NCBI GenBank assembly: GCA_964568855.1
Contig: CAZMSD010000032.1
Coordinates: forward strand, 1-49,748
Reading direction: 5' to 3'
Source: CAZMSD01 sp964568855
Lineage (GTDB): Bacteria; CAIWAD01
DNA length: 49,748 nt
How positions within the stretch are numbered: position 1 is the stretch's first letter; the number at the start of each line of letters is the position of its first letter. Of this stretch, positions 35,457-42,499 are shown in pieces. The notes below the pieces were generated by a model that was not told the DNA's origin, searched no databases, and saw nothing but the letters and a program-made list of their open reading frames with translations. A program made the position numbers and the translations under genes.

Positions 35457-35569
35457 TCTGCCGTTTTCCAGCTTTGTTTAGCTTAGCTGGAGTGCCCGAA
35501 CCTGAATCGTTTGCACTGTCTGCAAGGAATTGAATGCGATCCAGGGATTGCTGCAAGTTTTTCTGCCTG

Positions 35570-35670
35570 GACCTGCGTGCAGGTCAAATCCCAATAGTAA
35601 AACCCGCCCCCGCGCAAGCGGGGTAAGTGGTGGGTATGGGAGACTGGGCCGCCATCGGGCGGCCCTTTTT
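35570..35670 (+). ncRNA. Candidate structured RNA ending in a rho-independent terminator
   Basis: The segment folds into several paired elements. GACCTGC/GCAGGTC lies at 35570-35585. A compound hairpin at 35602-35635 has inner stem CCCCGC-GCAA-GCGGGG (35608-35623) continued by ACCCGC/GTGGGT with a six-base bulge. TCCCA/TGGGA (35589-35593 with 35637-35641) closes it across an asymmetric internal loop. A final stem, GGGCCGCC-ATCG-GGCGGCCC (35646-35665), is followed by five T. This looks like a small RNA or a riboswitch with an intrinsic terminator, 148 bases before the nuclease gene start. It matches no class I know, and no protein frame fits. Confidence 0.55.
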
Positions 35671-35817
35671 ACTCCATCGGATATTGAACCAAGTCCTGCG
35701 GAAGGCCGGAATTCGACCGGCCACAGTCCATGAAGGCGATCCCGACTGGCCCAAAAGGCCAGCCGCGTTGAATGTGCAGGGCATGATCGCTACTTTCAAC
35801 GAGCCTTAAAGGAGTAC

Positions 35818-36378
35818 GTGGTGGTCGAGGTCGAAGTCAGTGAAGTAACGTTCAGCCCGGGTCACGGCGGTTATGTGGTGATCCTGCGCCAGAAGGACGC
35901 CGATCGATGGGTGCCTATCTTCATCGGTCCAGGCGAGGCGCAGTCCATCGCAGTCAACCTGCGGGGCAACCAGTATCCGCGGCCCATGACCTTCGACCTG
36001 GTCTTCTCCCTGATCAACGCCCTGGACGGCGCGGTGCGCTCGGTGAGCATTTCCGCTCTGCGGCTGAACACCTTCTACGCCGAAGTGGAACTGCTGAAAC
36101 AGGACGGCGAAGTGGTACGGCTGGACGCCCGGCCGTCCGACGCCATTCCCCTGGCCCTGAAACTGGGACTGCCCATCAGGATGAGCGACCAGGTCCTGGA
36201 TGCGGCGGGGCACGACGGCTATCCGCAGATGATCCCCCACGAGGACCGCATCCGTCAGCTGGAAGAGGAACTGGCCAAGGCCGTCGAGGCGGAGGATTTC
36301 GAGGGCGCGGCCCAGTTGCGCGACCAGATCAGCTACTATCGCAGCCTGATCAAACCCGAGGAAGAGGGTGAAGCATGA
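35818..36378 (+). CDS. Bifunctional nuclease (BFN/DUF151) domain protein with UVR motif
   Basis: 186 residues. The BFN domain (about 1-135) shows GGYVVILRQKDADRWVPIFIGPGEAQSIAV, YPRPMTFDLVFSLINALDG and LDARPSDAIPLALKLGLPI. Plant homologues have been reported to have DNase/RNase activity; the bacterial role is unclear. A C-terminal UVR segment (RIRQLEEELAKAVEAEDFEGAAQLRDQISYY), as in UvrB/UvrC and Clp regulators, probably mediates protein contact. GTG 35818 is taken, with AAAGGAG 4 bases upstream; GTG 35821 has better spacing. It is the first gene of a tightly packed set through 42466. Confidence 0.88.
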   Translation: MVVEVEVSEVTFSPGHGGYVVILRQKDADRWVPIFIGPGEAQSIAVNLRGNQYPRPMTFDLVFSLINALDGAVRSVSISALRLNTFYAEVELLKQDGEVVRLDARPSDAIPLALKLGLPIRMSDQVLDAAGHDGYPQMIPHEDRIRQLEEELAKAVEAEDFEGAAQLRDQISYYRSLIKPEEEGEA

Positions 36379-37256
36379 GCGATGCCGCGGCAACCGGTTG
36401 GGCGGAAGAGGTGCTCAGGCAACTTCCCTACCCGCTCTTTCGCCTGGAGTCCGACAGCGCGGTGCCCTTGAATCCCGCCGCGCTGAACCTGGCCGGCGCC
36501 TGCGAAGAGCAGGACCTGCCGCTGCCGGACTACCTGCGGCGGCACGGGCGCTCACATTCCTGGGAGACCGGCGGCGCGCGCTACCTGCTCCTGGGGCATG
36601 ACCGGCGGCAACTGCGGCTGGGAGAGCAGTTGCGGAGCTTCGGCGAGCTGGCCGGCGGAGTGGCCCACAATCTCAACAACCCCCTGAACGCCCTCAGCGG
36701 CCTGATCCAATTGCTCACCCTGAGGAACCCGGAACTGGGCGACCTGAGCAAGGTGGACGAGCAGTCGGAAATGCTGGTGCAGCAAATCCGCTGTTTCGCC
36801 GAGCGCTACCGGCGCCTGGTGGAGACGGCCGAGACCGCCCCGCCCACCTGGGAACTGATCCTGCGCGAGGAGTTCAATTTCTACCGGGCTCACATGACCG
36901 TGAAGCATCACTGCGAGGTCCGCTTCGACCTGCCGGAAGGCACCACGGCGCCGCTGGACTACCTGGACGGCAGCTGGCTGGTGGGCCGCATGCTGCAGGC
37001 GGTGGTGGCGGTCATGCGCGACAGGGGCATGCACGCGCTCACGGTGGACCTCCACGACGGCTGGCCGCGCCTTAAGATCGAGAACGCTCTCCCGGAGCAC
37101 CTGGCGCAGATCCTGCCCGAGCTGTCGGATCGGCGCCTGGACGAGTTGCTGGAACCCCAGGGCCTCCGCCTGCGCTGGGCCTTCGACCAGGACGGACACT
37201 TCACGATCTGGCTCGAGAGCGGCGGCGCCGACCGCGTTCAGCACCCTGTCCCTTAG
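36375..37256 (+). CDS. Histidine kinase-like protein with degenerate ATPase domain
   Basis: 293 residues. A clear HisKA dimerisation helix carries the H-box (FGELAGGVAHNLNNPLNALSGLIQLL, H98), preceded by a short PAS-like region. The following part (about 150-285) sits where a HATPase domain belongs, but I see no N-box, no DxGxG and no GxGxG ATP-lid motif. It may be a phosphotransfer or scaffold protein, or a phosphatase acting on a response regulator; autophosphorylation looks unlikely. The start overlaps the bfn gene by 4 bases. No response regulator is adjacent. Confidence 0.72.
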   Translation: MSDAAATGWAEEVLRQLPYPLFRLESDSAVPLNPAALNLAGACEEQDLPLPDYLRRHGRSHSWETGGARYLLLGHDRRQLRLGEQLRSFGELAGGVAHNLNNPLNALSGLIQLLTLRNPELGDLSKVDEQSEMLVQQIRCFAERYRRLVETAETAPPTWELILREEFNFYRAHMTVKHHCEVRFDLPEGTTAPLDYLDGSWLVGRMLQAVVAVMRDRGMHALTVDLHDGWPRLKIENALPEHLAQILPELSDRRLDELLEPQGLRLRWAFDQDGHFTIWLESGGADRVQHPVP

Positions 37257-37274
37257 CATATCTGGAACCCGAAA

Positions 37275-37637
37275 ATGGAACGTAACGAAGAGCTGTTCAC
37301 CGGCCTGGTCATCCAGTACCAGCAGGCCTGCATGATGGCGCTGGGCAAGCTCAAGCGCCCGGACGGGGAAATCTCGCGCAACCTGCAGGAAGCCTCGCTC
37401 TACATCGACCTGCTGCAGATGCTGAGCGAACTCACGCGCGGCAACCTGGAAGAGGGCGTCGCCCGCCTGCTCGAGCAGGTGCTGGCGGACCTCAGACTCA
37501 ACTACGTGGAAGAGGCCCGCCACGGCGAGAAGGAAGCGCCCGCCGAGGCCCCCGCCGAAGCCGCCGCAGAAAATTCGAAGGCTACCGAATCCGAGGACGC
37601 TCCGGAGGGGCGGGAAGCGGAGGAAGGCGAACGATGA
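37275..37637 (+). CDS. DUF1844 protein
   Basis: 120 residues. The first 77 match DUF1844: ELFTGLVIQYQQACMMALGKLKRPDGEI...LQEASLYIDLLQMLSELTRGNLEEGVARLLEQVLADLRLNYV. This is a small helical domain of unknown function found mostly in Gram-negative and deep-branching phyla. The remaining 43 residues are an acidic Ala/Pro/Glu tail. It follows the kinase-like gene by 18 bases and overlaps the mutase gene by 4 bases. Confidence 0.85.
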   Translation: MERNEELFTGLVIQYQQACMMALGKLKRPDGEISRNLQEASLYIDLLQMLSELTRGNLEEGVARLLEQVLADLRLNYVEEARHGEKEAPAEAPAEAAAENSKATESEDAPEGREAEEGER

Positions 37638-38989
37638 GCCGCCTGATGATCTCCATCTCGGGGATCCGGGGCGTCGTGGGACAGGGCCTGGATCCCGAGA
37701 CCGCCGCCCGCTACGCCGCGGCCTTCGGCAACTACTGCGGAGGAGGCGCGGTCGTACTGGGGCGTGATACACGGCCCAGCGGGGCCATGCTCCGCCACGC
37801 GGTGCTCTCCGGCCTGATGGCCGCGGGCTGCGACGTGGTGGACCTGGGAGTGGTGCCCACGCCCACCGTGGCGGTGATGGTAGAGGAACTGGGCGCATCC
37901 GGCGGCATTTGTATCACGGCAAGCCACAACCCGATCCAGTGGAACGCCCTGAAGTTCTTCCATTCGGACGGCCTGTTCCTCGATCCGGAGCAGGCGCGCC
38001 GGCACCTCGAGATCGCCGAACAGGGACCGCGCGCCGCCGACCACGAACACCTGGGCCTGGTGAGCGACAACGACGAGGCGGTGGAGACCCACGTGAAGCG
38101 GATCCTGGCCCTCGGGGCGCTGGACGTCTCCGCCCTGCGCAAGCGCAACTTCCGCGTGGCGCTGGACTGTATCAACGGCGCCGGCAGCGCCATGGTGCCC
38201 CACCTGCTGCAGGAACTGGGCTGCGACGTGGTCAAGGTGGGCTGCGAGCGCAGCGGCGATTTCTTCCGCGACCCGGAGCCCCGGACGGAGAACCTGGGGC
38301 GCCTGCGCGAGATCCTGGCCGGCGGCGGCTGCGACCTGGGCTTCGCGCTGGATCCCGACGCGGACCGTCTGGCCATCGTGGACGGGCGGGGCGAGGCCCT
38401 GGGCGAGGAACTGACCCTGGCCCTGGCGGCCCGCTTCGTGCTGCGCCATCGTACGGGACCGGTAGTGGCCAACCTCTTCAGCAGCCAGGTGCTGGACGAC
38501 GTCTGCCGCGAGGCGGAAGTGGACCTGGAGCGCACCCCGGTGGGCGAGATCAACGTGGCGGTGCGGATGCGCGAGATCGAGGCCGCGGTGGGCGGCGAAG
38601 GCAACGGCGGCGTGATCCTGCCCGAGCTGCACCTCGGCCGTGACGCCCCCGGGGGCATCGCCGTCCTGCTGCAGTACCTGCTGGAGACGGGCAGCGGCGT
38701 GCGGGCCCTGCGCGAGGAGCTGCCCGTGTATCACATGCTCAAGGAGCGCGTGGAGCTGCGCGACCTGGATCCCGCCGCCGCCCTCGAGCGGATCCGCGGG
38801 GGCTTTCCTGAAGGCCAGCCGGACGAGCGGGACGGCGTCAAGTTCCTGCTTGAGGACAAGAGCGGCCCGGCCTGGATCGGCGTGCGGGCCTCGAATACCG
38901 AGCCGATCCTGCGCATCTTCGCCGAGGCGGGGGACGCGGCGCGGGCCCGCGGCCTGATCGACCGGGCGCGCGGCCTGGTGGAAGCCTGA
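37634..38989 (+). CDS. Alpha-D-phosphohexomutase family enzyme (GlmM/PMM-like; possible phosphopentomutase)
   Basis: 451 residues with all four active-site loops: phosphoserine loop TASHNP (S97), metal loop DPDADR (D240, D242, D244), sugar-specificity loop GGEGNGG (E322) and phosphate loop RASNTEP (418-424). The GEGNGGVILPELHLGRD form is that of the archaeal-type phosphoglucosamine mutase-like branch, which includes characterised phosphopentomutases. Cell-wall precursor synthesis (GlmM) is the conservative reading. But it is encoded immediately before EutN, DeoC and thymidine phosphorylase, so interconversion of deoxyribose-1- and -5-phosphate is a real alternative. It overlaps DUF1844 by 4 bases and EutN follows after 15 bases. 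Confidence 0.88.
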   Translation: MSRLMISISGIRGVVGQGLDPETAARYAAAFGNYCGGGAVVLGRDTRPSGAMLRHAVLSGLMAAGCDVVDLGVVPTPTVAVMVEELGASGGICITASHNPIQWNALKFFHSDGLFLDPEQARRHLEIAEQGPRAADHEHLGLVSDNDEAVETHVKRILALGALDVSALRKRNFRVALDCINGAGSAMVPHLLQELGCDVVKVGCERSGDFFRDPEPRTENLGRLREILAGGGCDLGFALDPDADRLAIVDGRGEALGEELTLALAARFVLRHRTGPVVANLFSSQVLDDVCREAEVDLERTPVGEINVAVRMREIEAAVGGEGNGGVILPELHLGRDAPGGIAVLLQYLLETGSGVRALREELPVYHMLKERVELRDLDPAAALERIRGGFPEGQPDERDGVKFLLEDKSGPAWIGVRASNTEPILRIFAEAGDAARARGLIDRARGLVEA

Positions 38990-39004
38990 TTCGGGAGGTC
39001 GAGC

Positions 39005-39280
39005 ATGACCATCGCCGAGGTGACCGGGGAAGTGGTCAGCACCGTCAAGAACGCGGAGTTCAAGGGGCACAAGCTGCTGCTGGTGCGCAACCGCGACCTC
39101 GAGGGCGGCCTCATGGACGGCGAGTACATCGCCCTCGATTCGGTGGACGCGGGCATCGGCGACCGCGTGCTGATCAACCGCGAGGGCGGCTCGGCACGCC
39201 TGCTGTTGGGCAACGACAGGATTCCCGTGCAGGCGGTGATCGTGGGCGTCATCGACGACATGGACCTTCCCGGCCAATGA
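39005..39280 (+). CDS. EutN/CcmL bacterial microcompartment vertex protein (BMC-P)
   Basis: 91 residues, the usual length. It matches the family from TIAEVTGEVVSTVKNAEFKGHKLLLVRNRDL through GEYIALDSVDAGIGDRVLINREGGSARLLLG and the terminal strand VQAVIVGVIDDMDL. These form pentamers that cap the twelve corners of a BMC shell. The RBS GGAGG lies 7 bases upstream. It overlaps deoC by 4 bases. No BMC-H or BMC-T gene is in the window; a functional shell would need them elsewhere. An orphan EutN-like pentamer with another role cannot be excluded. Confidence 0.93.
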   Translation: MTIAEVTGEVVSTVKNAEFKGHKLLLVRNRDLEGGLMDGEYIALDSVDAGIGDRVLINREGGSARLLLGNDRIPVQAVIVGVIDDMDLPGQ

Positions 39281-40224
39281 GCGAAAAACACGAATCCCTC
39301 GTCGATCGTATCGTTCGCGAAGTCCTGGGCGCGGAGCGGGGTAGTTCCGCTTCCGCCGCCGGCCGGAAGGCTTCCGGGGCCCCGGGCGGGTCCGCGGCCG
39401 ATGATCGCGCCGGGCGGTCCGCTGCGCAAACGCCGGCACCCGCACTCCCGCCGGCCGGGGGCGTACTGCCCGCGCCGGCCCCCACGGCCGACCACTACAA
39501 TCCCGATCACGTGATCGCCTGCGGCGCCGACCGCGTGAGCTGCACCCTGGGCCTGCTGGACCGCGTGCGCAGCGAGATCGGGCGCATGATCGACCACACC
39601 CTGCTCAAGCCCGACGCCACCCGGAGCCAGGTGGAACAGCTCTGCCGCGAGGCCCGGGACTTCGCCTTCGCCTCCGTCTGCGTCAATCCCTGCTGGGTGA
39701 CTCTCTGCAGCCGCCTGCTCGAGGGTTCCCAGGTGAAGGTCTGCACCGTGGTGGGCTTCCCGCTGGGCGCCAACACCAGCCGGATCAAGGCCGCCGAGGC
39801 CCGGCAGGCCGTGCGGGACGGCGCGCAGGAAGTGGACATGGTGCTCAACGTGGGCGCCGCCTGCGACGGGGACTGGAAGTTGGTGGAGCGCGACATCTCC
39901 TCCGTGGTGGAAGCCGCCGGCCGCCGCACCGTCTGCAAGGTGATCCTCGAAACCTGCCTGCTCGGCGACGAGCAGGTGGTCAAGGCTTCCCTCTGCGCCC
40001 GGCGCGCGGGCGCCGACTACGTCAAGACCTCCACCGGCTTTTCCAGCGGCGGCGCCACCTCGGAGCACGTGGCCCTGATGCGGCGCGTGGTGGGCGCGGG
40101 CATGGGGGTCAAGGCCTCCGGCGGAGTGCGCTCGCTGGACGACGCCGTGAGCATGATCGAATCGGGCGCCGACCGCATCGGCGCCTCCGCCAGCATCGCC
40201 ATCGTGGGCGGATCGAAGTCCTGA
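39277..40224 (+). CDS. deoC: Deoxyribose-phosphate aldolase with N-terminal encapsulation-like peptide
   Basis: Cleaves 2-deoxyribose-5-phosphate to glyceraldehyde-3-phosphate and acetaldehyde. The class I aldolase core (about 100-312) holds IDHTLLKPDAT, EVDMVLNVGA (D187), the Schiff-base Lys in YVKTSTGFSSGGAT (K250) and VKASGGVRS (K279). Before it are about 95 extra residues: an amphipathic helix (ESLVDRIVREVL, 6-17), then about 55 Ala/Gly/Ser/Pro-rich residues. Helix plus flexible linker is the form of BMC encapsulation peptides and is not part of ordinary DeoC, which is about 220-260 residues. Overlap with the vertex-protein gene supports targeting to a shell (inference). It overlaps the next gene by 1 base. 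Confidence 0.95.
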   Translation: MSEKHESLVDRIVREVLGAERGSSASAAGRKASGAPGGSAADDRAGRSAAQTPAPALPPAGGVLPAPAPTADHYNPDHVIACGADRVSCTLGLLDRVRSEIGRMIDHTLLKPDATRSQVEQLCREARDFAFASVCVNPCWVTLCSRLLEGSQVKVCTVVGFPLGANTSRIKAAEARQAVRDGAQEVDMVLNVGAACDGDWKLVERDISSVVEAAGRRTVCKVILETCLLGDEQVVKASLCARRAGADYVKTSTGFSSGGATSEHVALMRRVVGAGMGVKASGGVRSLDDAVSMIESGADRIGASASIAIVGGSKS

Positions 40225-41678
40225 TGCCCATGAGAGCTTACGAAATCATCCAGCGCAAGCAATCCGGCTGGGCCAACAGCGCCGAAGAGATCCGCTTCAT
40301 GGTTGCCGGGGCACTGGACGGCAGGGTCCAGGAGGCGCAGGTCTCCGCCTGGTTCATGGCCATTCACTTCCAGGGAATGGACGGCGAGGAGACCTGGGAG
40401 CTGACGCGCGCCATGCGGCGCTCGGGGCGCGAGTTCGACCTGGACGGCCTGCCCGGCTACAAGCTGGACAAGCACAGCACCGGCGGCGTGGGCGACAAGG
40501 TGAGCTTCATCCTGGCTCCCATGCTCGCGGCGGCGGGGCTGGTGGTGCCGAGTATCACGGGACGCGGTCTGGGGCACACCGGCGGCACGCTGGACAAGCT
40601 GGAAAGCCTGCCCGGTCTGCGCACCGACCTGGACGAAGAGGAATTCCTCGGCGTGCTGAAGGACTGCGGCCTGTCGTTGATCGGCCAGACCGCGGAACTC
40701 GTGCCGGCGGACCGCATGTTCTACGCCCTGCGCGACGTGACGGCCACGGTGGACTCGGTGCCGCTGATCTGCGCCTCGATCCTCTCCAAGAAATTCGCCG
40801 AGGGCATCGACGGCCTCGTGCTGGACGTGAAGTGCGGGTCCGGGGCCATCTTTCCCGACCTGCGGCGCGCGCGGGAGCTGGCCGGCGCGCTGGTGGGAAT
40901 CGCCCGCCGGGGTGACCGCGAAGTGGCGGCGCTGATCACGGACATGGACGCGCCCCTGGGCCGCCAGGTGGGCAACTGGAACGAGCTGGTGGAGAGCCTG
41001 GAGTGCCTGCGGGGTCACGGCAGTCCGGACCTCATGGAGGTCTCGCTGGCCCTGGGCTGCGCAGCGCTGCTGCTCTCCGGCCGCTCGCGGGACCCGGCGG
41101 AGGCGCTGGCCGGGCTGAAGGCGGTGATCGCGGACGGCAGCGCCGCAGAAGCCCTGCTGAAAATGGTGGAGGCCCAGGGCGGCGCGCGCGAGTGGCTGCT
41201 CAAGCCGCACCGCGCCCCGCGGCCCGCTCATGGCCGCACCGTGATTCCCGGCGGAAAGGGTTTCGTGCAGGCCATCGACGCCCGCGAAGTGGGGCTGGTG
41301 GCGGTGGCCCTGGGCGCAGGCCGGGCCCGTGTGGACGAGGACGTGGATCACACGGCGGGATTCACGATCCACCGGCAGGTGGGGGAGTTTCTGGAAGCGG
41401 ACGCTCCCGTGTGCGACATCTATTCCAGCCGGGTGGAGGAGCTCGATCCCCTGGCGGAAAGGATACGCGAGGCCTGGCGGATCGGCCCCGAGCGGCCGGA
41501 TCCGCCCGGCGAGATCCTGGTCCGTGACGGCGACGGGGCGCAGTGGGTCTCGCGCGTCGTGGAGACCGTGGGCGCGCCCTTCAGCGCGGCGGACTGGCGC
41601 GAACTGCTGGCAGCGGAGGGCCTGGGCCTCTCGCCGCACCCGCTGGCCGGCGACGGGACCGGGCGATCCTCCCGATGA
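40224..41678 (+). CDS. deoA: Thymidine/pyrimidine-nucleoside phosphorylase
   Basis: Splits thymidine (or uridine) with phosphate to base and (deoxy)ribose-1-phosphate. The 484-residue protein shows the family order: YEIIQRKQSG, LDKHSTGGVGDKVSFILAPMLAAAG (phosphate site), the glycosyltransferase-family signature SITGRGLGHTGGTLDKLES, LICASILSKKFAEGIDGLVLDVKCGSGA, and the C-terminal domain (GAGRARVDEDVDHTAGF). It is 40-50 residues longer than typical, mostly at the C-terminus, where about the last 35 residues look unconserved. Thymidine phosphorylase and pyrimidine-nucleoside phosphorylase cannot be separated by eye. ATG 40230 is an alternative start. Adjacent deoC makes deoxyribonucleoside catabolism the evident role. 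Confidence 0.94.
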   Translation: MPMRAYEIIQRKQSGWANSAEEIRFMVAGALDGRVQEAQVSAWFMAIHFQGMDGEETWELTRAMRRSGREFDLDGLPGYKLDKHSTGGVGDKVSFILAPMLAAAGLVVPSITGRGLGHTGGTLDKLESLPGLRTDLDEEEFLGVLKDCGLSLIGQTAELVPADRMFYALRDVTATVDSVPLICASILSKKFAEGIDGLVLDVKCGSGAIFPDLRRARELAGALVGIARRGDREVAALITDMDAPLGRQVGNWNELVESLECLRGHGSPDLMEVSLALGCAALLLSGRSRDPAEALAGLKAVIADGSAAEALLKMVEAQGGAREWLLKPHRAPRPAHGRTVIPGGKGFVQAIDAREVGLVAVALGAGRARVDEDVDHTAGFTIHRQVGEFLEADAPVCDIYSSRVEELDPLAERIREAWRIGPERPDPPGEILVRDGDGAQWVSRVVETVGAPFSAADWRELLAAEGLGLSPHPLAGDGTGRSSR

Positions 41679-42466
41679 GCGTTCCTGCCGCCGGGCCGGA
41701 ATTCATCCGGGGCCTGCCGCGGCTGCTGCCGATTCTCTTCGCGGTCCTGGGCGCCGCGGCCTGCCGTCCGCTCGAGGCTCCCGTCGAGAACGCGCTGTGG
41801 ATGGTGGAACGGGAGTCCCGCTCGCTTATCGCCCTCGACCGGGCGGATGGAAGCTGCAGGGTGCCCGGCTACCTCGATCGCAGCCTGGGGCCCCTGGCCC
41901 TTTCCGAGGAGGGCCTGCTGCTGGGCATGGACCCGGTGGAACACACGCTCTTCGAGATCAACCCGGTCAACGCCGTGCTGGACCCGCTGGGCCGGACCCT
42001 GGAGGCGACCAATCCCCTGTCGCTGTGTTTCTCGCCCTCGGGACGGCTGTACCTGCTGGACGACGGGCAGTGGATCCTGCGCCTGGATCCGCTGAGCGGC
42101 CGCGTGCTCACCCGCTGGCAGATCAGCCCGCCCGGCCCGGCCGCCGGGATCACCTTCTCGCCCGCCGTTTTCGAGGCGCCCAACGGCGCGGTGCTGGACG
42201 AGGGGAACCTGCTGGCCTTCCTGGATTTTCCCGGGCACACTATGCTGGTCTACCTCGAATTGGAGGACGAGCAGGCCCTTTCTCACAACATCGTCCAGAG
42301 CCAGCCGCTGCGCGCCGTCTGCGGCAGCCGGGAAACGGGCCTGCTCTACGCGCTGCGCCGCGAGGAGGCGCGGATCTACGAGCTGTCGCCCGCGGACGGC
42401 ATCCTGCGGCCGCTGCTCGATCCGGACTGCGCCCTGACCGATATCAGTGACATGGCCACGCGCTGA
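41675..42466 (+). CDS. Unknown lipoprotein, possible beta-propeller
   Basis: 263 residues. A lipoprotein signal (LPILFAVLGAAAC, predicted lipidated C30) is followed by repeated short beta-strand units such as GLLLGMDPVEHTLFEINPV, GRLYLLDDGQWILRLDPLSG and TGLLYALRREEARIYELSPADG. This pattern resembles NHL/PQQ-like propeller blades. I cannot assign a family. ATG 41675 overlaps the deoA stop by 4 bases; the frame is open further upstream but within deoA. It ends the overlapping operon, and its relation to nucleoside use is unknown. Confidence 0.75.
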   Translation: MSVPAAGPEFIRGLPRLLPILFAVLGAAACRPLEAPVENALWMVERESRSLIALDRADGSCRVPGYLDRSLGPLALSEEGLLLGMDPVEHTLFEINPVNAVLDPLGRTLEATNPLSLCFSPSGRLYLLDDGQWILRLDPLSGRVLTRWQISPPGPAAGITFSPAVFEAPNGAVLDEGNLLAFLDFPGHTMLVYLELEDEQALSHNIVQSQPLRAVCGSRETGLLYALRREEARIYELSPADGILRPLLDPDCALTDISDMATR

Positions 42467-42499
42467 CCGGGACGCCTCAACCGGCGCAAGTGTTAGATT

